Assembly (NCBI GenBank): GCA_963402885.1
Contig: OY727098.1
Location: 23,350,417-23,414,416 of the forward strand
Origin: Antedon bifida
Taxonomy: Eukaryota > Echinodermata > Crinoidea > Comatulida > Antedonidae
Direction: 5' to 3'
Length of the DNA: 64,000 bases
Positions 40,771 to 52,000 of the stretch are shown here, piece by piece. The number at the start of each line of letters is the position of its first letter. Positions within the stretch are counted from its first letter, which is position 1. The position numbers and the translations under genes are program-made. Under the pieces are notes generated by a model. That model saw nothing but the letters and a program-made list of their open reading frames with translations, was not told where the DNA came from and did not search any database.

Positions 40771-42011
40771 AAATCAGGCAAAGAACATTAATTCTAAACC
40801 GCCCGGTGTTACATACTGAAATTTAATTAATTAATTTGAAACGATAAAGATGAGGAAATCTGTGAGAATGAGAAAAAGTCGCCCCAACCGAGACTCGAAC
40901 TCGGACCGCCTGCTTGATATGCAGATTTCACAAATCAAATTCCACCCTCATCATCATTTTGTGCATGCACAAATCATTTTCACAACAATGTACAGACATT
41001 TGGATCATACATTGCTTCATATTTCTTTAAGGAATGTGACTGCTTGATGACAATACACCATGTTTGTATTTATTTTTTCGCAGCATGTCCACGTCACAAA
41101 TGGGGTCCACCTGACTGCACTGGTGACTGTGAATACTGCTATAATGGAGGCGTATGTGATGACAAAACAGGATTCTGTATCTGTGCACCAGGATTTATGG
41201 AGTCTTCATGTGCAATTGGTAAGGTATATATGGTCATTATATAACACAAACCTACACCACCGCCGCGGGAAACATTACATTTTCTTCTTTTATCGTTTTG
41301 TGATCAAACTATTTATTTGATATACACCAGCACAGATAAGTCTGCATGATGTTAAAGCACAAACATGTATTTATAAACTTATTTATTTTGTCTCACATCA
41401 AAGCCGATTCGGTCTGATTAAAAAAAATGCCTTGGTAGAATTGTTCTTTTCGGAAGGGGGCGGACGACTAAATAATTCAGTTTACTAATAAGGCCGATTT
41501 ACACAAGCGGTAACGGTAAGCGGAAACCGCGTGCTTGTCCATGTATAATCTGTATATATCCTGAGTGTGTTTCCGCTCAACTCCGCGTTTTGTGTAAATG
41601 GTCATAAGAAAAATCATGATTCTATATTATATCTACGTTACCGGATAAGAGATGTTGAATTTCGAGTAGGCCTATGTATATTAGGAAAACCACAATTCGA
41701 AATATAAATCAAAGATGGCAGCTTACCGAAATATATTTCCATCAAAATGAGAATAAAATAATGTTGAAATCCGCTTGGTACAAATAAAACGATTGATGCA
41801 AAATGTTCAAGACACGGTAGCTTTTTTATTGGACGATTAATGATGCCATATTATAGGCATTGTCAGTATATCAAATGCATTGGTCAGATATATATATATA
41901 CAGGTTGTAGAATTCTCAGAAATTGAGAAATAGATCTGCTTAGTTGAAAACCTAGCTACGCAAGCAGGACAGGCGTCGTATATTTCCAACAGCAAAAGTC
42001 GACGGAATAGG

Positions 42012-42053
<42 letters not shown>

Positions 42054-42159
42054 ACAAGAGGCAAAGAACATTAATTCTAAACCGCCCGGTGATATACTGA
42101 AATTTAATTAATTAATTTGAAACGATAAAGATGAGGAAATCTGTGAGAATGAGAAAAAG

Positions 42160-42204
<45 letters not shown>

Positions 42205-45200
42205 TGATGAAGGGCTAGTGTTGCCCGAAAGCTCTGCTAACTTTTCTGGCTGTTTACTTTATCGTTTTGATTTAGCTTTTCGCTTTTTTTATTTGTATCT
42301 CCATTGAGATCCAGCCACTGATACCCACAGCATTGTCATTTTTTTCAGTAATTTGCCTTTGGATTTATATATATATATATATATATATATAGAGACTTTT
42401 CATTGCAACTGCAACCATTACTAACATTTTGTTTCATTGTTCAGAGTCTGCATGTAATTTATGTTTCATTATTTAGAATGCGGTGGCAATAAGCATAGTT
42501 GGAATTGTGAAAGAGTTTGTTCCAGTAAGCATACTGATGATGAAAGTTCATGTAAAAACTTTCAGTTCTGCTTACCTGATCCATATGGATGTAGCTGTGT
42601 TACCGGTTACAAAGGATTGAAATGCGACACAGGTAGATAGATATACAATTCTCAAAACATTCTAGGATATTTTAGAAAAGTTCTATAAAACGATTTTAAT
42701 TCCAAAGGGTTGCTTTTGAAATATGTTTATATCTTCTAATCTTTTTTCAATGCAAACTATGCAATTTTATAGCAACATTGAACTTTAGTTTGTAACTGAT
42801 TCGTATCGATCTTTTGTTTTCACAACGTTCCACCAAAAGACTATGCAGCTATCTAACAAGGCCATATACATGGCTGCAGTCGCGTGCTCAAGTTAGTGTT
42901 TACCGACCGACCGACCGACCGACAGAGTGAGCTGTAGAGTCGCGCTGCACACGATCTAAAATATATGAGCATGCGTAGCGTTGGTTGCTGCGTAGTGGAC
43001 TGTAGTGAAAACAAAATTTCCGTTATCAAGCGTTATAGATGTTAACTTAACCAGCTATATGCCCTTTTTCCTTTAATAGACTTAGTGTTGGCGTTTAAAA
43101 AAGTGGCATTGCAATTGAAATACAAATTAACATTCAATATTATAATCAACATTTATATCGACGAAACACACATTTTTTCTATATTTTTACAGAATGTCCA
43201 TCAGGTACATTTGGTGCAGACTGTGCTCAAACTTGTCACTGTAAACAAGGTGGTTGTAATCGGTATACAGGAATATGCACTAACTCATCTTGTGCATTTC
43301 CATGGATGGGATCTAACTGTCAAAGTATGCACATTTTTGCTTTACTTTTAGCACAGAAATCTTGGTGAGGTTCTGTAAAGCAAACTTAATTGATTTATTG
43401 TTACCTGTAAGGGACTAGGCCTAGAATTCCACCACATAAGAAATAATGTACGTACAGTTTTTGCATAATAGCAATCTTCAAATATGCTACACAGTATCGG
43501 AGGCATATATATTATAGGTTCCTGATCAGTATACTAAGAATTAAGAATGTCGTGACAAAATTACATATACTTAATAAAGATAAAGCCACATTTATCCTTT
43601 TAGGCTACATATTCTGTACTGATAAATACTTTTGTTGTAGTGTGCCAGCCTAATCTGTTTGGAGAAAACTGTGAAACTGAGTGTAAACAGCCATGTGAAT
43701 GTCACCGACTAACTGGAAAGTGCATCCAAGGAACATGTTTTTCCAATTTTCTTGAACCAAATTGTGTACCAATATATGGTGGAAGTCTAAAGGCCAATAT
43801 TTCAAGTTCCTCTGTCGATATTGAATGGACGCCAGGCTATACAAATGGTCAGGTTGTTGGATACTTTTTAAACCACAGACTAAGCAACACAAATGATTGG
43901 AAGAAGGAATTCTATAATACATTGATTCTATCAGGCACCGTTACCGACTTGATGATGGACACAGAATACACTTTCGGTGTTTCAGCAGTGAGAGCCGGCG
44001 AAGAAGGTGAAGGACCAATTGGAGGGATAATCGCAGTAACAACACGATGTGGGAGTATGTATCTTGTTAGTTCAAAGTTACATTAGAACATAACTTTAAA
44101 ATGAATCCAATACTTATTATGATCTAGTGTGTTACTTTAGAATGCGCTTCCTTAATACACCTGAGCCTGCTACTAAGACGACTGTAGTATACCAACCGCA
44201 ATCTTTAGATATTCTCACAACTTCGTTTTAATTTCTCTCCTATTAATACGACAAAACTCCTCTTTTGTCACATTAAGTCTCATTAAGTCACAATCTACTT
44301 TTTAACAGAGCCGTCTTCTGTTGAGAACGTAAAACTCAAAGTTTCAGACAATGCTGACACATCAAGTATCACGGTTACATGGATAGTGAGTACAAGTCCG
44401 TTCGTATAGCACAATTGATGCGAATAACTGTTATGGCCAATTAGAATCAACACAAATAATATATACAAAAAATTGTCTTCCTATCTAAAAAAGTGTTTTT
44501 ATAAAGATTATTAGTATTCAGCATTCCAATAAGCAGGAAACGGAATTCTGTTTGCATGCTTTAATAACTGTACTAAATCAAAAGCTTAATATCATGTATT
44601 TGTACTGAGTACTGTGTCAGCCAGTCGATCGATGGAAGAGAGTTAGGCCCTATAGTAATATATTCATTTCCAGTCCATGATATGCTACGACATTTTCTTT
44701 ATGTAGCGTATATTTTACCGCTATAAAATCTTTCCAAACACACAACAGCCCTCCTTCATCTTTTTGTGTATTGGATTAAGTTATGTTATTATCCTCATTT
44801 TTGTTGTTGTCATAGGGAAACCCTGACGCAGAGACACTGAAATGCTCGAATACAACATTTGTCTACAGAGTGTATCTAAGAAAGATCATCAATAAGGGGT
44901 GTCAGGAGGAGGTTTACCAGACACAAACCAATGAGCTAACAATCGAAAATGTTGAGGTGGAATACCCTTACGCTATCTTGGTCACAGTGGCTAATAAAGA
45001 CAGCGAAAGTGAACCTACTCTTGGTAAAGAAGAAACAGGTAATGTAAATACTTCTAACGAACTACAATGTTCATATTTTATATTCAATTTTTTAATAATA
45101 ATAATTTGTTATTGTCGTTAGTATTGTTGTTTTGATAGTTGGGCTGGTACTCGAACATTCACAAAAAATGGATTTCGAAAATTCGATTCTCATATGATAA

Positions 45201-46296
45201 AACATGTAACACATAATATTAATTTGAGGCAATATTCAAATTAGTTTAGTTCTTGCAAGCATTGTGATAACTTTATGTATAGTAAGCGTGTATATGAATT
45301 TGAATGTTAATTAGTAGAAACAGTAGAGGACGATGGAGAAAAAGAAGGAAATGCTAACAGCATCGGAGCAATTGGGGGCGCTGCGGCAGCAGGGTTGTTC
45401 TTTGGCGTTGTCATCACTATTGCGGTTACAATTTTGTAAGTAGGTCTGCATACAATTTCATTGTTATTTAAAACCCTTTATATCATGTTTTACAAAACAA
45501 GTCTTTAGTATTTATAATGTTTGTATTGTTCTGTAATGTATAATATTCTCCAATTAAATTTCAATAAACAGTTATTATCCTGAGCAAAACATTTCAATGG
45601 ACTTTTAATTCAGTTTACAAATGAGTATAGGCCTTTTTAGTCTAAATGGTGAATATTTTTTTTTTCTTAATGTAAACAAAGATTTTGTAAGAAAGCAAGG
45701 AAATCTGACGATAATGCATCAAATGATCCACAAGTTCATTATAACTACGCAAGTAATAGTTACAATACTTCATTACCAGGGTAAATGTAATCTTTATTAC
45801 AAATTTCTAACAATAGCCTATTATTTCTTTACTTCACAATTTTTCAAAGCTAGTTTTTTAAAAACATTATTTACATTATAACGTCAGGGGAACATCAGTA
45901 GCCCTACTTACTACCTTGTATTTGTGGAAGTTTATTTCAGAAAACAGATAATTATTCTACTACAGCTAAATAACATGTTTATATTAATTGATATTGTTGC
46001 CATTCATGGTAAGGCAGGCGATGACCTGGACATTCGATTTTAAAACTGTTGATAAGATTTGATGACGCGTATTGTGTCATTCTAGAAGTATTAATTAGTA
46101 TAATTACAATAATATACAGTATTTATTTTCACTAGTAACGATTTATTTGTCTTACACCTTTCTTAATTTAAGGAAAAACCAAGATACAACATATGAATTA
46201 ACTGGTGATGATTATGCAACAGTTACTGGTCCATGTTACAGTAACACACCACAGGTGCCCATTAATAGAGAGGATGATCCAGTATCTACTCATTAG
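39456..46296 (+). CDS. locus 5: complete Tie-like receptor, Ig3 deleted, EGF-D/FN3-1 fused
   Basis: Predicted 685 aa. Exons: signal 39456-39504 (MIVTTLIVIEAIVSCLG); Ig1 39937-40212; Ig2 40444-40695; EGF-A 41084-41218; EGF-B 42477-42632 (FCLPDPYGCSC); EGF-C 43193-43324; EGF-D plus FN3-1 in one exon 43641-44054; FN3-2 44309-44385 and 44816-45038; TM 45315-45435 (SIGAIGGAAAAGLFFGVVIT); tail 45682-45780 and 46173-46296. The sum is 2058 nt, a multiple of three. In the fused exon the EGF-D end (LEPNC) runs straight into the FN3-1 start (VPIYGGSL), so Ig3 and two introns are gone. The acceptor of the first tail exon has changed from AG to TG; the nearest in-frame acceptor, nine bases downstream, is used in this model. 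Tail motifs: VHYNYASNSYN, then YELTGDDYATV, ending DDPVSTH. Possible polyA signal at 46662. Confidence 0.85.
40739..40990 (-). mobile_element. tRNA-derived SINE-like element with (TA)n tail, minus strand
   Basis: On the minus strand, gagttcgagtctcg (near 40893) matches an RNA polymerase III B-box core, with an anticodon-arm-like ctgcatatcaagcag just upstream. A body of about 100 bp follows, ending in (ta)n at 40739-40766. The body is duplicated at about 42051-42160. It is not called a functional tRNA because the acceptor stem does not close and no clear A-box/D-arm is seen. Confidence 0.5.
42010..42200 (-). repeat. second copy of the SINE body, flanked by (TA)n and (CT)n
   Basis: Positions 42051-42160 repeat 40771-40875 almost exactly (ggcaaagaacattaattcta ... 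gagaatgagaaaaagtc). The tRNA-like head is missing and replaced by ctctctctct and (ta)n. It lies in the EGF-A/EGF-B intron of locus 5. Confidence 0.65.
42201..42392 (+). mobile_element. Penelope-like repeat fragment with hammerhead-like core
   Basis: Starts with gcactgatgaagggctagtg. A CTGATGA box at 42204-42210 is followed by a GGGC/GCCC stem, GAAA at 42227-42230 and a GC-TCT-GC mini-stem before TA. Downstream sequence (tttactttatcg ... cagtaatttgcctttgga) matches 2178-2290, and the fragment ends in (ta)n. Hammerhead-like cores in Penelope-like retroelements are known; this assignment is by motif only. Confidence 0.45.
42901..42924. repeat. (CGAC)n microsatellite
   Basis: About five cgac units in the EGF-B/EGF-C intron of locus 5. 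Confidence 0.9.
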
Positions 46297-49057
46297 TTTA
46301 CGACGACAGAGTATATTAACAATTATCTAAATCTTAAATAGTGTTAAATTTTGTATGCGATATACATTTTTTAATTGAAAGCATTATAAACACAGTTGAG
46401 CCTTATATTTTTACCACTAATTTAATGATATTAGCTAATTTGTGACAAAAAAAACCCATTTCAATATAATATAGTATATCTTCCAATAATAGAAGTGTAC
46501 CTTAAATAATTCATCTAAACATTTTATAATTGTCTTAAAAATGTTGCGTTACCATTCATTTAAATAATATTTTATTATATTTCTTATACTCACTGTATTG
46601 TAAGGTAAAATGTCTACGTTTTTGTTACTTTATATCGTTTTGTTTCTAGCTACTTTACCCTAATAAATATTTTTAAATGGTTAGCATCAAAATCGTTTTC
46701 TTCAATGGCCTGTAATTATTCATTTATAATTTTTGGGGAACATTTTGTGTTATTTTTCAAAATATTTAAAGTGATATCCGTTTGATTTTACAACAACAAT
46801 TGTTGGAATAGTCTTTCAATGCATTGATAGAGCCTCAACTATCTCAACTCAACAATTCTTGTTAAACATACCTTCAATACCATGCTCAATTTACATTATC
46901 TGACGGTATGTCAGAAAAATATTACCACTTTGAAACTTTAGTTTAGATTTACTTTATGATTGAACTCAAGCCATAATAACGCCTTTGTTAGTTTTAACCT
47001 TGTATTCTGTACTTTCGTGGCTTTGTGTATAGTATTCTTTTATTTATTTTATTGTTGTTTTTACAACAGCGTTTCATGATAGTGGATGATCAATGCATAT
47101 ACTGTAATAGTGATGCATTTACTTCCTTCTTCCATTTTATTAGACGACATCCATGTTTGATTTGGTTTTAAAGCTAAAATACGTAAGTATTCTTAATTAA
47201 TGATTACGTATTTATACAGGAATGATCTACCGCTAGTTTGTCAAACCAGGGAGTTTATTAACAAGGAGAATAATTGAAAATATTATATTATAATTAATGA
47301 ATACATTTCTGCTGTAAGGGCACTGTTGTTACAACTATAAACGACGATAGAACATGAAGACTAAGGATCATCGACCAGAAATATTGTGTGAAATTGGTCA
47401 TTCGCCATTTGTGAAATATGAATTTAATATTTATCAAGGTTTGAAATTAAATCACAATACACATAATGATAAATATAGGCCACCTGAACAGTTTAATATT
47501 AGTATATGTGGTTCTTCCTTTTTCCATTTAATAGGGATTTTTATTTTTACCAATGAATAAGCTAGAGATCATGAGAAATACGATTTTAAATCAAAGATAC
47601 ATATTTTCTAAATATGTTTTACAATATGATTATCATATTTATCTTATAAAACGAAGATCTAGATCCGTCCTGCAGCTCATACAAACACACACACACACAC
47701 ACACACTGGATATGCTTTTATGTAATAGGCCTGTCACAAGCGTTTCTCCGAAATTATCTTAGTGGTGAATTCATGTGTTCCATATTATGTAGCCATCAGG
47801 GAAAGTAAGGGGTGAATAGCCTGTGTTACTAATGGGGTTTGGTCCCACCATGTTACAACTGTATACATGCAAATGTTAATACGTTAATTACAGTTTCAAC
47901 TAAAGTCTTGGTGATCTATAAACATATAAATTGAAAATAAAACGAGTCAATCACTGGACTCTTTATAATTAGCTCATTAACAATGGTATTAATCTTTGTA
48001 TTGTTAAATTGCTCAAATGTTGGTATGAGAAACAGAGTTTTTTGATACGTTGGGGAAACTCTGTTTCAAATCCATTTACAGTATCCAATGGAGTTAGACA
48101 GGGTGGGGTTATGTCCCCTCTCCTTTATAACATATATATTAGTACTCTAAATTGTAGACTAAGTGGTTTGTGTCAGGGTTGCCAATGTAGAAACATTATC
48201 TTGAATCATCTTAGTTATGCGGATGATCTTGTTCTACTTGCCCCTTCAGTTGCTGGTCTCCAGCTATTGGTACATGTTTGTGAAGAGTTTTCGCAAGAGA
48301 ATGATGTTTTATTTAATGATAAGAAATCTTTTTGTATGCGTTTCTGTCCTCGTACTTGCACACTTGAAGGTAATTCTATTACTAAACTTTTTGGTAAAAA
48401 ACTTGCTTATGTTGAGAAAGGTACCTATCTTGGTCATATTCTTATGTGTGATTGCAGTGATGAGGCCGACATTCAAAGTCAGTACAGGTCTTTGTGTATT
48501 AGAAGCAACTCACTCAATCGTAAATTTATGAAATGCTCTACCAATGTTAAATGTTGTCCCTTCTTTTAATAAGTACATGCGAAAATCTACCTATGGTTTC
48601 ATGCAACGTATGTTGAATAGTGGTAACATTCTTGTTGCTTGTGTTGCAAACATATGCTCCATAACTCCTAAATGTATTGTAGATGGATAAGCATTCTATA
48701 TACTTAAGTTTGGATTTTTCTTTTTCTGTTTATAAGTTTATTAATATGGATGATATTTCCGAAATAAAAAGAAATTGAATTGAAAACAAAACTAGATAAT
48801 TTGATGAATAATTGTCAATAAAAAAAAGATTACAATATGTTATGAATTAGTATAAAGTGTGTGCATGGTATAGATGTATGCTATATTGATACATAAATAT
48901 TTCTACATTCTTGTACTGCAAATAGTTTGGAGGCTTTGTGGCATGTAGCAAACCAAATAATTTAATTATTATTCACCAGAATAAAGACAAATTACAATTC
49001 ATTTACAATATCATCTTTCGTCACAAAGTGAGAATTATATACGGGTTTTTTTTACAG
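46297..49057. other. intergenic, locus 5 to locus 6
   Basis: AT-rich. Contains a likely polyA signal for locus 5 at 46662, a (CA)n tract at about 47686-47706 and a truncated LINE at about 47973-48790. The small frames at 47354-47762 match nothing recognised. No receptor-family relics were seen. Confidence 0.45.
47973..48790 (+). mobile_element. 5'-truncated non-LTR retrotransposon (reverse transcriptase fragment)
   Basis: The open frame from about 47973 to 48569 encodes the C-terminal half of a reverse transcriptase: GVRQGGVMSPLLYNIYI is the palm motif, SYADDLVLL carries the catalytic YADD, and GTYLGHILMC is the thumb-proximal motif. Upstream catalytic motifs and the endonuclease are missing, so the copy is dead by 5' truncation, as is usual for LINEs. 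The 3' end runs into aaataaaaagaaattgaatt. The clade looks Jockey/CR1-like, but I cannot fix it. It is unrelated to the receptor genes. Confidence 0.8.
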
Positions 49058-49063
49058 AAAAAT

Positions 49064-52000
49064 ATGATTGTTACAGTTCTAATCTTCATTCAAGTTATCT
49101 TATCCTGCCTTGGTAAGTTATATTTTTAAATACTTCCCGAAAAAAGGGCAACAATAATAGTTCAGGCTACTACTGACGGTAATCACTGTATGTTATAGGC
49201 CTATCTAAACCAACCAACCAACCAACCATAATTGATATAATTTGTATGCCTATCTAATTTTTGTTAAATTGCAAATATTGTCATTTCATTGAATAGTAAA
49301 TAGCATACTGTTTTTTTTCACAGTCTTATAGTAGAATTCAGAGCTTTTAAATTGTTTATTTATTTTGGGCTCTAGGCCTATTCTACGGAAGCCCTTTCGG
49401 ACCATTAGTGAATTATAATTTAAGAGCCGTTATGCCGCACTATTCACTATTGGACCGAGCTTCTGTACTGTTTTCTTTCTATTGAGACAACATGTCTAAA
49501 TATAATACAAATAAAATAATTACGCCGCAATGATGTAAGTTTACAATCTGTGTGTGGTTTATTCATACAAATTAATTTTTCAATAGTTTACACTAATTTA
49601 TGAAATTTAAATAATAAAATAGATTTATCATTTCTCATCCATGTCTTGTAACGGTCATGATGTACAGTATTGGGTCCATTATGATTTATTCAACCGAATG
49701 ATTCAATGTCAGTTACGTACACAAAGGAAAAGCACGGTTACACTCACTATGATTAAAATAGAATCATAAATAAAAGTGCGTCAATTTTCAATCAAAAGAA
49801 CTGTCCATTTATAATAGACATTACACACGTTGGCATTTTGTCCAATTATTTTCTAACATTTCGATTCTGGCAAAGCCCAACAGGCTACGAAATCGTTATC
49901 AAGTATAACCTCTACAGTACTGTATAACTGTACAAAACACCATGACAATGACAAATCCGCGTTAACTGCTGTAGAAATTATTAAATTTTTCATCAAATAA
50001 ATAATACCATTATGTAATGTATTCATTTTAAAATTGTTAACAAGTATGTGATAATTGTTTTCTCCAGGAAATGATAAATATATAACGGTTTTGAGTTTAT
50101 ATCCAAAACATAACAATGCTTACCAATACCAATGTTATCCTCCTACTGGCTATACTGGTTATAGTCTGAGTTACGGTAGATCATTTGCAGTAGCGAGTGA
50201 TGAAAGTTTAGATGAAACATCTTGGACTGTGGGCAGTGGTCGCAAGTATACAACGCCTAATGTTGGCATGGGAGTGTATTATTGCAAGATAGTCAACAAT
50301 GGTGTCACAACAGTCGTTCAAACTACTAAAATAAGAAATGATGGTAAGCAGCAATGATAATAACATGATTCTACAATCAATATTCATTTTCGTAAATTAG
50401 CGCCTAAATAATAGTTATTTTTTCTTTAGACGTCTACTGGTGTAATTTTTACCGTTTAACTTAGCTTTTGACTTTCGACCTACTAATTTTGTTTAGTCTT
50501 AATGATTTTGTATTGCTGTGTTAATTGATTTTGAAATGCAAATATTATGTCGTTATATTTTCAAATGTAAATGTATTATATTGTACACATTCTGTGTGAG
50601 CGAGAGCAACAGATCTGCAGGCACATTAATCGTGGGACTTACTGATACTGAACACTCACTTACTCTGAATAATAATAGTTAGCCTATATCCTTCTTCAAT
50701 AATACATAATAAAATATATGAAATAAATAAACATTTAAAATAACATTTAAAAAAACTACTTTATTTTAAATCTAATCATATCCAATTGATTTTTGTGATT
50801 ATTTTGTCATATGATTTCAAAACAGCCTTAATAACGCCGAAAAATTCTAAAAACACAATCACAGTGAATGTTGGTGATAACGTCACAATTCGATTTGATA
50901 CGGAATTGACCAGTGATTTAGTGTGGAGGAAAGATGGCTCTACTCCATTAAAGATTGGAACGGAAAAAAACATGACCTTCGACCCAGTAGAGACCATCGA
51001 TGCTGGGGTTTACGAGATGTATCAGGATGGTAACCGGGAAGATCGTAGACATGCGTTTATCAAGTTGATTGTAAGAGGTAAAACAATAATAAAGACCACA
51101 ATCAGTATATTGTGATGAATCAATTTAAGTTATAAATAACGACATACTCATCAAAGTGGAAGCTTTTAATGTTTGAAATGGTCTATAAAATAATTATTTC
51201 AATTAATTATTGTTCCGAATGCATTATACAGTATCTGCATTGTACATTATGTTCGAAGGTTGATATCAATAAATTAGGCATACTATTTCTTAACACCAAA
51301 AAAAAAAATCAGAAAAACCTTTCGCCCGCACATACACTGAAAAACTGTATTTTAATATATTTCTTTGTTTATAAACTAAAAATAGTATAGTGATATTTTA
51401 AATATATAATTGGTCTAATTTCCACCATTCAAACTACAGTATTAATACTATTAATGCAAAATGACATTGATGACCTATCTTATAAAGCAGATGATATGAA
51501 ATGTTGTTTTCTTAGCGTGTCCTAATCACAAATGGGGTCTACCTGATTGTACTGGTGACTGTGAGTACTGCTATAATGGAGGTGTATGTGATGACAAAAC
51601 AGGATTTTGTATCTGTGCACCTGGATTTAAGGGAGCGACATGTGAAAATGGTAAGAACTTAAATAAATAATGAATAAGAAACGTAAAATTACTCATAATT
51701 ATTAACGGGTCTGGGCCCTTTGTCACCTGACCTTTTGCCACCCGGCCCTTTGTTGCCACCTAGGCCCGTTCCATCCGCATTTTCCACCTTAGGTCATTAT
51801 GTAATTTTAAGAAATAATTATGAGGGGCAACTGGAGTGATTGAGTCTCTGACGTTGGCATGCTCATAACCTATTTTTTCCCCGCTCTCAATTATTTGGGA
51901 TTTTTAACCTTAGGCCATTATATCATTTTAGAGAACAATTGTATATCATTATAAAAACATTTTTAAAAACACCAATTATACACATTATGAGGGGGAACTG

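Noticed and set aside
40877-40990. tRNA gene on the minus strand
   Set aside because: The T-arm and an anticodon-like hairpin are visible, but there is no convincing D-arm or acceptor stem; the body is repeated nearby, so SINE-like.
45621-45881. 86-codon open frame over the locus 5 tail exon
   Set aside because: Wrong frame: the family frame across the same bases gives VHYNYASN and fits the splice phases.
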